From positions 1 to 38,603 of the forward strand of contig CACIJJ010000007.1 in the NCBI GenBank assembly GCA_902587025.1: a stretch of DNA of 38,603 nucleotides. Direction: 5' to 3'. The notes beneath the pieces were generated by a model. That model searched no databases. It was not told the DNA's origin and saw only the letters and a list, made by a program, of their open reading frames with translations. Made by a program: the position numbers and the translations under genes. This stretch comes from an uncultured Candidatus Actinomarina sp. Lineage in GTDB: Bacteria > Actinomycetota > Acidimicrobiia > Actinomarinales > Actinomarinaceae. How positions within the stretch are numbered: position 1 is the first letter of the stretch; every line of letters starts with the position of its first letter. This document shows positions 1-8,495 of this stretch, one piece after another.

Positions 1-1
1 T

Positions 2-781
2 CCAATTTTATTTGTGTTTACTAATTCTTTTGCAGATTTTCCAAATTTGGCCAACTCCAAGCTCGTTCCAGATGGTTTTACGTTCAAACACTATCGGAGC
101 TTGTCAGAGAGTGATTTGATTCCATACTTTAGGTGGCTATTTAATACTTATAAGATTGCTGGTATAGCCGGATTTCTAAATGTACTTTTAGGAACCTTTG
201 CAGCTTTTGCGTTTGCAAGATTACAATTTAAAGGAAGAAGAGTTGGATTAATTACTCTTGTTCTAATTCAAATGTTTCCGGCATTCTTAGCTTTTGTTGC
301 TATATACCTATTATTTTTTCAGATTGGAGATATAGCTCCATTTATAGGTTTAGGAACCCATTTTGGATTAATCATGGTTTACTTGGGTGGGTCAATAGGA
401 TTTAATTCTTGGCTAATTAAAGGTTTTATGGACACAATACCGATGTCATTAGACGAAGCTGCAAAAGTAGATGGTGCTACGGATTCTCAAATATTTTTTA
501 GAATTGTTGCTCCATTAGCCAGACCAATATTGGTTGTTTTGTTTGTTATCTCATTTATTGGAATCTATTCGGATTATATTCTCGCCGCTATTTTCCTAAA
601 AGATACTAATTTATACACTGTTGCTTTAGGTATAAATATTGTATTTATGGATGACTTTAGTAATGAATGGGGAAGTATAGCTGCAGCATCTGTTATAGCA
701 GCAACACCAATAGCTGTCTTATTCATTTTCTTTCAAAAACAAATTACAGGTGGATTAACTGCTGGATCAATCAAAGGATGA
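2..781 (+). CDS. Sugar ABC transporter permease, MalG type (5' partial)
   Basis: This is an inner-membrane permease subunit of a carbohydrate ABC importer, most like MalG. The reading frame is open to the left edge. The first possible internal start is a GTG at 14, but the family normally has another transmembrane helix before this point, so the true start lies outside the window. Several hydrophobic helices are visible. The cytoplasmic coupling (EAA) loop reads EAAKVDGATDSQIFFRIVAP at about residues 153-172 of the visible part, and the tail GGLTAGSIKG closely matches the MalG C-terminus. Its stop overlaps the next start as ATGA, so it is co-translated with the ThuA-like gene. Family is clear; the exact sugar (maltose, trehalose or another glucoside) cannot be told from this subunit. 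Confidence 0.93.
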   Translation, partial: PILFVFTNSFADFPNLANSKLVPDGFTFKHYRSLSESDLIPYFRWLFNTYKIAGIAGFLNVLLGTFAAFAFARLQFKGRRVGLITLVLIQMFPAFLAFVAIYLLFFQIGDIAPFIGLGTHFGLIMVYLGGSIGFNSWLIKGFMDTIPMSLDEAAKVDGATDSQIFFRIVAPLARPILVVLFVISFIGIYSDYILAAIFLKDTNLYTVALGINIVFMDDFSNEWGSIAAASVIAATPIAVLFIFFQKQITGGLTAGSIKG

Positions 782-1446
782 AAAAAAAAGCATTATTTAT
801 TTCTGGAGGCTGGGAAGGCCATGAGCCAATTGAAACCTCAGAATACATAAGTGAACAACTTGTCGAATTTGATATAGAAAGCGAGATCGTTAATGATCTT
901 GAAGTTCTAAGTGATCCAGTGTACCTTAAAAGCTTTGATGTAATTCTTCCTGTATGGACAATGGGGAAAATAGATGATGACAACTGGGAAATAAAAAATT
1001 CAAAAGTTGGAAATTTACAAGAAGCAGTTCATTCTGGTGTAGGACTTGCTGGTTGGCACGGTGGCATGTCTGATGCATTTAGAGACAATACAAACTACCA
1101 ATTTCTTGTGGGTAGCCAGTTTGTTTGTCACCCTGGGGATTTTGTTGATTACGAAGTTAATATAATTGATAAACAGCATGAAATAGTAAATGGAATCAAG
1201 GACTTTGAAGTTTATTCTGAACAGTACTTTCTCCACATCGACCCCTCTATTAATATCATTGCCTCAACAAAATTTACCAAGGAATATCATGAATGGATTG
1301 ATGGAGTTGAAATGCCAGTAGCTTATACAAAAACATGGGGAAGCGGAAAGATATTTCATTGTTCTATTGGCCACTATATGAAAGATTTTGAAAACGAAGA
1401 CGTTGTTAAGTTATTGATACAGGGAATTAATTGGGCTGTTAAATAA
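778..1446 (+). CDS. ThuA-like domain protein (trehalose utilisation family)
   Basis: A 222-residue protein of the ThuA family, which has a class I glutamine amidotransferase-like fold and is linked to sugar catabolism. Visible hallmarks are the N-terminal strand ALFISGGWEGHEP, the central GVGLAGWHGGMSDAF segment near residue 90, and the C-terminal GHYMKDFENEDV followed by GINWAV. The reading frame is open further upstream to 667, but the start at 778 is preferred. It gives the expected N-terminus MKKKALFISGG and a 4-bp ATGA overlap with the permease stop. One base separates it from the following dehydrogenase. ThuA proteins have been tied to trehalose or disaccharide oxidation in rhizobia; the substrate here is unknown. 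Confidence 0.9.
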   Translation: MKKKALFISGGWEGHEPIETSEYISEQLVEFDIESEIVNDLEVLSDPVYLKSFDVILPVWTMGKIDDDNWEIKNSKVGNLQEAVHSGVGLAGWHGGMSDAFRDNTNYQFLVGSQFVCHPGDFVDYEVNIIDKQHEIVNGIKDFEVYSEQYFLHIDPSINIIASTKFTKEYHEWIDGVEMPVAYTKTWGSGKIFHCSIGHYMKDFENEDVVKLLIQGINWAVK

Positions 1447-1447
1447 T

Positions 1448-2494
1448 ATGAATATTGGGATTATTGGGTGTGGAGCAATTTCTAATCAATACATGATTGG
1501 TCTGAATAAACATAAAAAGGATATAGAAGTAACTGCTTGTGCTGACATAGATAAAAATAAAGCTGATCAATTTTCTAAAGATAACAACATTAAAACATTG
1601 TCAGTTGATGAATTGATATTGAGTGATGAGATAGACATTGTTGTAAATTTAACACCACCATTGTCTCATTTTGAAATATCATACAAGTCACTTAAAAATA
1701 GAAAGCATGTTTTTTCTGAAAAACCAATCGCATTGACGATTGATGAGGGAAAGAAATTATTTTCTACAATGAAAGAAAACAATGTTTATTTATACGCTGC
1801 TCCAGATACATTTTTAGGTCCCGCTTTTAAAAAAGCTCAAGAATTGTTATCTTCAAATAAAATAGGAAAGATAATTGGAGGCTCAGTAAATTTTACAAGT
1901 CATGGTGTCGAAGGTTGGCATCCAAATCCAGAATTCTATTACAAGAAGGGTGGCGGTCCCTTATTTGACATGGGGCCATATTATCTGACAGCTTTAGTGA
2001 AAGCTTTAGGTCCAATTCAAGAAGTAATTGGATACTCAAAAAAAACTTTTGAAAAAAGAAATGTAGAAAATCCAGAGGTAAATTATAAAGAAATAAATGT
2101 TGATGTAGACACTCATTATTTTGGTTTAATGAAATTCAAATCCGAAATTATTGTTGATTTTCAAGTTACTTTTGATGTATGGAAACCCTATGATCCAAAA
2201 TTAGAAGTATATGGTGATGAATCCTCTTTAAAACTTGCAGATCCAAATAATTATGATGGAGATATTTTTATTTTTGACAAAGATTTGTATCAATGGGAAT
2301 TAATTTATTCATCACCTGATAGTCAGAACAATTTTTACAGAGGTTTAGGTGTTGTAGAGATGGTAAAAGCCATAAAAAATAATACAGTTTCTGAAGATGA
2401 ACTCTCTGTTCCATTTCATATTCTTGAAGTTATGTGTGCTTTAGATTCCTTTGACTTAGAGAGTGGTTGGACAAAAATAATACAACAATTTTAG
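1448..2494 (+). CDS. Gfo/Idh/MocA family NAD(P)-dependent dehydrogenase
   Basis: A 348-residue oxidoreductase with an N-terminal Rossmann fold (GIIGCGAISNQYM, residues 3-15). The family signature EKPIALTIDEGKKL (around residues 92-105) holds the catalytic-region lysine. The C-terminal alpha/beta substrate domain includes the GGGPLFDMGPYYL segment typical of the family. Members oxidise or reduce sugars, inositols and related polyols. Lying one base after the ThuA-like gene and downstream of a sugar permease, it probably acts on the imported sugar or its keto derivative. This permease / ThuA / Gfo-Idh-MocA arrangement is familiar from disaccharide catabolic loci. The substrate is not deducible. 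Confidence 0.92.
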   Translation: MNIGIIGCGAISNQYMIGLNKHKKDIEVTACADIDKNKADQFSKDNNIKTLSVDELILSDEIDIVVNLTPPLSHFEISYKSLKNRKHVFSEKPIALTIDEGKKLFSTMKENNVYLYAAPDTFLGPAFKKAQELLSSNKIGKIIGGSVNFTSHGVEGWHPNPEFYYKKGGGPLFDMGPYYLTALVKALGPIQEVIGYSKKTFEKRNVENPEVNYKEINVDVDTHYFGLMKFKSEIIVDFQVTFDVWKPYDPKLEVYGDESSLKLADPNNYDGDIFIFDKDLYQWELIYSSPDSQNNFYRGLGVVEMVKAIKNNTVSEDELSVPFHILEVMCALDSFDLESGWTKIIQQF

Positions 2495-2508
2495 GTTTCA
2501 AATTAGAG

Positions 2509-2533
2509 AATTTTAACTTTGAACATTAAAATT
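2509..2533. repeat. AT-rich inverted repeat before the acyl-CoA synthetase operon
   Basis: AATTTTAA at 2509-2516 and TTAAAATT at 2526-2533 form a perfect 8-bp inverted repeat with a 9-nt spacer, in the 61-bp gap between the sugar locus and the acyl-CoA synthetase. It could be an operator for the lipid operon or a weak terminator for the upstream operon. The arms contain only A and T, so chance is a real alternative. Confidence 0.3.
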
Positions 2534-2555
2534 AATTCATGAAAGTTAGGATTTA

Positions 2556-4484
2556 ATGAGCAAAATACAAGAATTTTTAAAGAATCAAGAGAAGTCAGTG
2601 ATGAGCTCTGTTGAAGGCAAAACTATAATTGATTATTTCAACAATAATGCTGAGGAATTTCCTGAATATCCTGCACTAAATACTCCCATAAACTCAGAAT
2701 ATAGTGGTTGGGATTCTGTGTCATGGTCTGCTTACAGAGAGACTGTTCATAATTTAGCAGCTGGTCTTATTGATATTGGGCTTCAAGTAGAAGACAATGC
2801 ATTCATTGTTGCAAATAATGTGAAAGAACATTTTATTTGTGATCTTGGAATTATGCATGCCGGAGCTGTGCCTTCAACTATTTATAAACAATTAAAATCT
2901 GGACAGATTGAATATATTTCAAATCTTTTAGAAGCTAAAGTTACATTTGTTGGAGATGCTGAACTTTTCGAAGAAGTCAATAAAGCAAGAGAAAATTGTC
3001 CAGATATGAAATACATAATAATGATTGAGGACTTTGAACAATATAAGGATTTAGATTATGTACTTAGCTATGAGGACTTAATAAACAAAGGAAAAGAATT
3101 AAATAGTAATGATAAATCAGAATTAGAAAATAGGATAAATTCTGTAAAATCAGATTCTTTAGCTTGCCTAATATTTACTTCTGGTACAACTGGAAATCCA
3201 AAAGGAGTTATGTTGACTCATGAAAATGTCTTATTCACAATTCAGAGCTTAATAGAGCAGTCTGTTAGCTTAGGAACTAATCCAAGAATAGTCTCATATT
3301 TGCCAATGGCCCATATTGCAGCAAGGTTGACGGATCATTATCAATCAATCTTTAGAAAAGGACAGTTATTTCCAGTACCTGTTCTAGAAGATATGGCTAC
3401 TGCTTTACCAACTATAAAGCCAACGCTGTTTTTTGCAGTACCTAGAGTTTGGGAGAGATTTCAATCTGGATTAATAAATAAGATTAATGAGTCAGATAAA
3501 AAAGACTTAGCTCTAAAAGCAATTGATAATGGCTTAGAGAGAGTTGAATATGAACAAAGAGGTGAAACCCCACCATTCGGTGTGAGAATTAAAGATGCAA
3601 TATTCAATAAACTTGTGTTTGAAAGATCATTTAAAGTTGGTCTTGGATTAGATAATTCAGAAGTTTTTATTACAGCAGCTGCGCCAATGAATCCAGATGT
3701 TCAAAAATGGTTTCATGCAATTCACATTGATGTAGCAGAAGTCTATGGAATGACCGAAGACACTGGTCCTGCCACTTTCTGCGTACCTAGCTTTGCAAAT
3801 AGCTACTTTAACAGTTTATTAAAATCAAATAATCTACCTATTCCTGATGTAATGAATCCAATTGGAAAAGTTGGCATGCCAATTATGGGAACTGAGATAA
3901 AAGTATTAGACGATGGTGAGTTGTGCATTAGAGGAAAACATGTAGCAAAAGGATATTACAAAGCAGAAGAAGAAACAAAAGCAACATTTGATGAAGATGG
4001 ATGGCTTCACACAGGTGATTTAGCTGAAATTGATGAAAATGGCTTTGCAAAAATTATTGGAAGAAAGAAAGAAATAATTATTACTTCCGGTGGAAAAAAT
4101 ATAGCACCAGTTGAGTTAGAAAATTTTATAAAAACACATGATTTAATTGGACAAATTTGTATGGTTGGCGACGGAAAGAAATTTCTTAGTGCTTTAATTG
4201 TTTTAGATGGCGATGGTGGTGCTGAAAAATGGGCAAATGAAAATAATATTGAGTATGACATTGAGAGTATGTCTAAAAATGAGAAAGTTCTTGCTGAGAT
4301 TCAAGCACACGTTGATATATCAAACAGTAAAGTAGCAAATGTTCAACAAATTAAGAAGTTTACACTACTTTCTAATGAGTGGACTGACAGCAGTGGAGAG
4401 TTAACTCCATCCCTTAAATTAAAAAGACATGTTGTAACCGAAAGATATAAAGATGAAATTGAATCTATGTATGAGGAGGCTTAA
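2556..4484 (+). CDS. Long-chain acyl-CoA synthetase (AMP-forming)
   Basis: A 642-residue adenylate-forming enzyme of the FadD/FAA type that activates fatty acids to acyl-CoA through an acyl-AMP intermediate. Visible motifs are the P-loop-like LIFTSGTTGNPKG (about residues 206-218), VYGMTEDTGPATF (about 398), GWLHTGDL (about 482), and GRKKEIIITSGGKNIAP (about 502-518). The last holds the hinge and the lysine region of the C-terminal domain. The length matches bacterial FadD15-like synthetases. Only 2 bp separate it from the SDR gene, and an acyl-CoA dehydrogenase follows, so it supplies the substrate for a beta-oxidation operon. Chain-length preference cannot be read from the sequence. Confidence 0.95.
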   Translation: MSKIQEFLKNQEKSVMSSVEGKTIIDYFNNNAEEFPEYPALNTPINSEYSGWDSVSWSAYRETVHNLAAGLIDIGLQVEDNAFIVANNVKEHFICDLGIMHAGAVPSTIYKQLKSGQIEYISNLLEAKVTFVGDAELFEEVNKARENCPDMKYIIMIEDFEQYKDLDYVLSYEDLINKGKELNSNDKSELENRINSVKSDSLACLIFTSGTTGNPKGVMLTHENVLFTIQSLIEQSVSLGTNPRIVSYLPMAHIAARLTDHYQSIFRKGQLFPVPVLEDMATALPTIKPTLFFAVPRVWERFQSGLINKINESDKKDLALKAIDNGLERVEYEQRGETPPFGVRIKDAIFNKLVFERSFKVGLGLDNSEVFITAAAPMNPDVQKWFHAIHIDVAEVYGMTEDTGPATFCVPSFANSYFNSLLKSNNLPIPDVMNPIGKVGMPIMGTEIKVLDDGELCIRGKHVAKGYYKAEEETKATFDEDGWLHTGDLAEIDENGFAKIIGRKKEIIITSGGKNIAPVELENFIKTHDLIGQICMVGDGKKFLSALIVLDGDGGAEKWANENNIEYDIESMSKNEKVLAEIQAHVDISNSKVANVQQIKKFTLLSNEWTDSSGELTPSLKLKRHVVTERYKDEIESMYEEA

Positions 4485-4486
4485 TT

Positions 4487-5401
4487 ATGTCAGATGTTAA
4501 TTTTGAAAACAGAGTAGCGATTGTTACAGGTGCCGGCAATGGTTTAGGTAAAGCATATGCGCTGGAGCTTGGTAAAAGAGGTGCAAAAGTTGTAGTTAAC
4601 GATCTTGGAGGAGCTGTTGATGGTTCTGGTTCAGGTAGTTCCCCAGCAGACGATGTTGTTGATGAAATTATCAAAAATGGTGGAGAAGCTGTTGCAAATT
4701 ATGATTCCGTTGCTTCAAAAGATGGTGGAGAGTCAATAGTTCAAACTGCAGTAGATAATTTTGGTACTGTAGACGCTGTAATTAATAATGCAGGGATATT
4801 AAGAGATAGAAGTTTCGCAAATATGACAGAAGAAGAATTTCTGTTGATTATTGATGTACATCTAAAAGGAACGTTTTATGTGACTCATCCAGCATTTAAA
4901 ATAATGAAGGAAAACAATTATGGAAGAATTGTAAATGTGGCCTCTCCATCAGGTTTATTTGGAAATTTTGGTCAAGCAAATTATGGTGCAGCAAAAATGG
5001 GTATAGTTGGTCTTACTAATGTCTTAGCTATTGAGGGAGCTAAATACAATATTAAGGTTAATGTTATAGCTCCTACTGCTTACACAAGGATGACGGAAGG
5101 ACTTATCCCTGAAGATGTTGGTAAATTCATGACCCCTGAGCTTGTCACACCATTAGTTACGTATCTTGCATCTGAAGCTTGTGAACCAACCCATGAAATA
5201 TATGGGGTTGCTGCAGGTAGGTTTGCAAGAATTGGAATAATTACACATGAAGGTTATGTTAACCAACAAGCAACGGCAGAAGACATTGCCAATAACATAG
5301 ATGAGATAAGAACTATTACAGATGGAACTTATCCTTTAAGTAATGATGATGAAAATATGTTGATAATGAAAGCTCTACAAGGAAATAGCTCTAACGAGTG
5401 A
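4487..5401 (+). CDS. SDR family (3R)-hydroxyacyl-CoA dehydrogenase-like protein (HSD17B4-like)
   Basis: A 304-residue short-chain dehydrogenase. The nucleotide-binding motif TGAGNGLG is at residues 14-21, the NNAG motif at about 100-103, the catalytic Ser at 153 (NVASPSG), and the Y166-x3-K170 dyad. The length and the N-terminal pattern NRVAIVTGAGNGLGKAYALE are typical of the SDR module of peroxisomal multifunctional enzyme 2 (17-beta-HSD4), which oxidises (3R)-hydroxyacyl-CoA. A strong AGGAGG Shine-Dalgarno sits in the last codons of the synthetase gene, about 8 nt before this ATG. Together with the MaoC hydratase elsewhere in the window it could form an R-stereospecific beta-oxidation branch. 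The specific substrate is inferred. Confidence 0.88.
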   Translation: MSDVNFENRVAIVTGAGNGLGKAYALELGKRGAKVVVNDLGGAVDGSGSGSSPADDVVDEIIKNGGEAVANYDSVASKDGGESIVQTAVDNFGTVDAVINNAGILRDRSFANMTEEEFLLIIDVHLKGTFYVTHPAFKIMKENNYGRIVNVASPSGLFGNFGQANYGAAKMGIVGLTNVLAIEGAKYNIKVNVIAPTAYTRMTEGLIPEDVGKFMTPELVTPLVTYLASEACEPTHEIYGVAAGRFARIGIITHEGYVNQQATAEDIANNIDEIRTITDGTYPLSNDDENMLIMKALQGNSSNE

Positions 5402-5407
5402 TCAGTG

Positions 5408-5413
5408 TATAAT
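5408..5413 (+). promoter_or_regulatory. -10 hexamer TATAAT, leaderless start of the acyl-CoA dehydrogenase
   Basis: A perfect TATAAT ends 5 nt before the ATG at 5419, so transcription would begin at or next to the start codon. No convincing -35 box is seen. It would give the third gene of the lipid operon its own promoter. Confidence 0.5.
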
Positions 5414-5418
5414 TTAAT

Positions 5419-6636
5419 ATGGCAAAAATTGAAACAAAACCAGCTGATGCAGAAGAGTTAGTTAAAGATAGACTCAAAGAATTAATTTCATTCAGAGAAG
5501 AAAATCAAGATATTAAGGATTTTTGGGGAAAACAATTTGATTTAGGTTTAGCTTGGGTTCATTTTCCAGAAGGCTCTGGTGGTTTAAACGTAAATCCAAA
5601 GTTTCAATTACTTGTGAATGAGACCCTTCGTAATGAAGGAATTTCAACCAGTAACCGGATAGCTAATTTACTTGGTATTGGGATGGGCGCTCCAACAATT
5701 AAGGAATATGGAACTCAGGAGCAAATTGATAAATATCTAAGACCCATGTTCACTGCTGATGAAATATGGTGTCAATTATTTTCTGAGCCAGGATCTGGTT
5801 CAGATTTAGCAAGCCTTTCAACAAAAGCAGTAGATGACGGTGATGGTTACGTAGTTAATGGTCAAAAAGTTTGGACTACATTAGGTCACTTATCAAAATG
5901 GGGCTTACTTGTTACAAGAACAGATCCAGATGTTCCAAAGCACCGTGGATTAACATTTTTTATAGTAGATATGGAATCTGAGGGAGTCGAGGTAAGGCCA
6001 TTAAGACAAATTACAGGAGAAGCAGAGTTCAATGAAGTTTATTTTACGGATGTAAAAATCCCAAAAGAGAACGTTTTAGGAGAAGTGGGTGATGGATGGA
6101 GAGTATCACTAGCCATATTGATGAATGAAAGAGTTGCTATTGGTGGTAACGTAAGACAAAGAGGAAGTGGAGCCCCAGGGCACCTTGTACAACTTTGGAA
6201 AGATCGAAATTTAGATGATCCTGTTGTTAAGGACAAACTTGTAGAGTTATGGATTCAACAAGAAGCTGTTCGCCTTACGAACATGAGAGCTTCAGAATTG
6301 AGAGAGAAGGGAACACCTGGTCCTGAAGGTTCTACCAGTAAGCTTCACGAGGCTGAAATTAACAAATCTTCATATGAATTTGGTATGGAAATGTTAGGAA
6401 ATGATGGATTGTTATTTCCTAGAGGATATGAGTTATCTCAACCTGAATTAAATTTTGATAATGATTCTTATGGATTTACAGATACACAAAGTTTATTTTT
6501 AAGATCTCGTGCGAACTCTATAGAAGGTGGTACATCTGAAATAATGAGAAATATCATTGCTGAGAGAGTTCTTGGTCTTCCTAGCGAACCTAAGCTAGAT
6601 AAAGACAAGGCATGGAAAGATTTGCCTAGGTCCTAA
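5419..6636 (+). CDS. Acyl-CoA dehydrogenase family protein
   Basis: A 405-residue FAD-dependent acyl-CoA dehydrogenase (ACAD), catalysing alpha,beta-desaturation of an acyl-CoA. The FAD/substrate-binding loops are visible as WCQLFSEPGSGSDLASL (about residues 118-134) and GQKVWTTLGHLSKWGLL. The C-terminal helix reads RANSIEGGTSEIMRNIIAER, with Glu369 in the position of the usual catalytic-region glutamate. It is 17 bp downstream of the SDR gene and ends in a 4-bp tail-to-tail overlap with thiamine pyrophosphokinase. It is distinct from the second ACAD at 14340, so the two probably handle different acyl chains. Electron acceptor (ETF) genes are not in the window. Confidence 0.95.
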   Translation: MAKIETKPADAEELVKDRLKELISFREENQDIKDFWGKQFDLGLAWVHFPEGSGGLNVNPKFQLLVNETLRNEGISTSNRIANLLGIGMGAPTIKEYGTQEQIDKYLRPMFTADEIWCQLFSEPGSGSDLASLSTKAVDDGDGYVVNGQKVWTTLGHLSKWGLLVTRTDPDVPKHRGLTFFIVDMESEGVEVRPLRQITGEAEFNEVYFTDVKIPKENVLGEVGDGWRVSLAILMNERVAIGGNVRQRGSGAPGHLVQLWKDRNLDDPVVKDKLVELWIQQEAVRLTNMRASELREKGTPGPEGSTSKLHEAEINKSSYEFGMEMLGNDGLLFPRGYELSQPELNFDNDSYGFTDTQSLFLRSRANSIEGGTSEIMRNIIAERVLGLPSEPKLDKDKAWKDLPRS

Positions 6637-7250
6637 CTATAAATAATTAAACAAAACTTTCCATCAGAAACTGATATATTTATTTTTTCATTTCTTGCAA
6701 TGTTTCGAAGCGTTTTAGATTGCCCAAACTCTATATTTTCATTTTCTAAATTCCATTCCGCTCCGGTAATATTTAAGTTTATTAAATCTGAAAATGGTAA
6801 AACACTAAATTTATTGTTTATACCTATTTTTATGCTTTCAGATTCTGGAAATAGAATCTCCTGTTCTCCGTGAAGCCATAAAATATTTTGGTCTGTATGT
6901 AATTTAGCAATAGCAAACAATGATCCAAATAAGTGATCAATATCACCATACTCACCTCCGATTACAGTTACATCTTTGATTTTTAAATCTATTATGTGGC
7001 TTAATGCAATTTCAAAATCTGTATAGTCTTTATTTTTTTTATACTCCAAAATCTCAATTCTATCTTTATTTACTCTGTCATATGTTTTTGTACTTATGGA
7101 ATCAAGATCGCCAATAATCAAATCAGGCTTCAAAAATAATTTGTAAGCATGTTCAGCTCCGGAATCAACAGCGACAATATAGTCAAATTTCTCTATTTGA
7201 TCTCTATTTGTCGTGTTATCACCACCATTAATGATTAATGCATTTTTCAT
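6633..7250 (-). CDS. Thiamine pyrophosphokinase
   Basis: A 205-residue protein matching thiamine diphosphokinase, which converts thiamine to thiamine diphosphate with ATP. The N-terminal strand is ALIINGGD, followed by AVDSGAEHAYK (Asp29), the acidic motif DLIIGDLDS (residues 43-51), KDYTDFE (74-80) and a GGEYGDIDH segment corresponding to the family GGR.DH motif. The beta-rich C-terminal half (about 130-205) would bind thiamine. It lies 23 bp downstream of the ATP-grasp gene on the same strand and is probably co-transcribed with it. No thiamine riboswitch is apparent upstream. The Arg usually present in GGR is replaced by Glu here, a small oddity. Confidence 0.88.
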   Translation of the reverse strand: MKNALIINGGDNTTNRDQIEKFDYIVAVDSGAEHAYKLFLKPDLIIGDLDSISTKTYDRVNKDRIEILEYKKNKDYTDFEIALSHIIDLKIKDVTVIGGEYGDIDHLFGSLFAIAKLHTDQNILWLHGEQEILFPESESIKIGINNKFSVLPFSDLINLNITGAEWNLENENIEFGQSKTLRNIARNEKINISVSDGKFCLIIYS

Positions 7251-7273
7251 ATTTTATTGAAGGTTATCATACT

Positions 7274-8455
7274 TTATTTGATAATCGGATTGGCTAAATC
7301 CAAAGCTAAAGTTAGGGACTCCATTACTTTTTCTTTGCTATCTCCCTGTGAAAAAACAAAACCTAAATATTTATCTCCAAAAGGTGGTTCTAAAAGATTT
7401 GAGTTTTCAGATACAGTAATCTCAACCCCAGAAACATTAGGTATACTTTCAAGTTCATTCTTATTGATCGAGATAAATTTTCCCGATATTGGTGTTGGTA
7501 TCATTAGTACCCCTACAAAATTACTGAGTAGATCAATACTCTTTAATTCATTATTTAAGAATGCGTGAAGTGCAATTTCTTCAAGTGAAGTTTTAAACAA
7601 ACCAAAACTTAAGCATCTTGAACATAAACCACCAATCATTCTTGGATTTATCTCAATTATGAATATTTCCTTATTATGAATTTTAAATTCTACGTGTACA
7701 GGTCCATTTTCAAGACCTAATTTTTTACAAGCTTTTCCAATTAAATTAACTATTTCTTTTTGAGTTTTATCTGGTATTTCTGTTGGAGCAATATATATAG
7801 ATTCTTCGAAATAAGGCTCTTTATAATTAATTGGCTTGTCAAATATAACTATCTTATTTAATTCAGAATTAATTAAATTTCCTTCTAATGCATACTCACT
7901 TCCATCGACAAATTCTTCGATAATTAAATCCTGATCTGAACAGTCTTGCATTAATTTTTCCACCTCAGCTTTGTTTTCTTGAAAACTGTCAACTTTTATA
8001 ACACTTTTACTGGCTGTGCCATAAATAGGTTTTAACACAGAGGTTCCATTTTTATTTATAAATATCTCTATATCTTCAATTTTATTCACGATTGCATTTT
8101 GAATTTTTATTTCAGATATTGAATTAAATATGTTTCTTGATTCAAATTTGTTCATCGCAGTATTAATTGATTTAGTGTTATTACCTTTAGCCTTCAGTAA
8201 ATCTACGAGATATGCAGAAAATTTAAGAGCACTATGGTCTACTGGAAGTATATGAGTCACATCTTGAAGTTTTTCTTTTACATCATTCTCTAATTCCTCA
8301 TCAAAACTATGAATTATTACTGTATCTGAGAATTGACCGGAAACCTGCTGGCTATCTGTAATTACTAAGAAATCAAGATCTAGTTTTTCAGCTGATGTAA
8401 CAAAATCGTTTGATTTATAGCTATTTTCTGGAATAACAAGTAATAGTTTCTTCAT
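7274..8455 (-). CDS. ATP-grasp carboxylate-amine ligase of unknown substrate
   Basis: A 393-residue ATP-grasp enzyme. The pre-ATP-grasp domain (1-95) is followed by an ATP-binding region with VLKPIYGTASKSVIKV (140-155), a strand-loop LIIEEFVDGSEYALEG (177-192), and the metal-binding EINPRMIGG (268-276, Glu268 and Asn270). The C-terminal domain after about residue 310 resembles the extra domain of L-amino-acid ligases such as BacD. Such enzymes join a carboxylate to an amine through an acyl-phosphate. No substrate is predictable, and the neighbour (thiamine pyrophosphokinase) gives only a weak hint. A dipeptide-like or amino-acid-conjugate product is the best general guess. Confidence 0.82.
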   Translation of the reverse strand: MKKLLLVIPENSYKSNDFVTSAEKLDLDFLVITDSQQVSGQFSDTVIIHSFDEELENDVKEKLQDVTHILPVDHSALKFSAYLVDLLKAKGNNTKSINTAMNKFESRNIFNSISEIKIQNAIVNKIEDIEIFINKNGTSVLKPIYGTASKSVIKVDSFQENKAEVEKLMQDCSDQDLIIEEFVDGSEYALEGNLINSELNKIVIFDKPINYKEPYFEESIYIAPTEIPDKTQKEIVNLIGKACKKLGLENGPVHVEFKIHNKEIFIIEINPRMIGGLCSRCLSFGLFKTSLEEIALHAFLNNELKSIDLLSNFVGVLMIPTPISGKFISINKNELESIPNVSGVEITVSENSNLLEPPFGDKYLGFVFSQGDSKEKVMESLTLALDLANPIIK

Positions 8456-8482
8456 ATTTATTTACACATATCTTGAGCTTAC

Positions 8483-8488
8483 TAATAT
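8483..8488 (+). promoter_or_regulatory. -10-like TAATAT, near-leaderless start of the NfuA-like gene
   Basis: TAATAT ends 7 nt before the ATG at 8496, within a 40-bp divergent spacer shared with the ATP-grasp gene. The spacing would place the transcript start at or just before the start codon. Confidence 0.4.
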
Positions 8489-8495
8489 TAAGTAT

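Noticed and set aside
7257-7568. 103-codon open frame on the plus strand opposite the ATP-grasp gene
   Set aside because: It lies fully antisense to well-conserved ATP-grasp codons, has no recognisable protein pattern and no ribosome-binding site.
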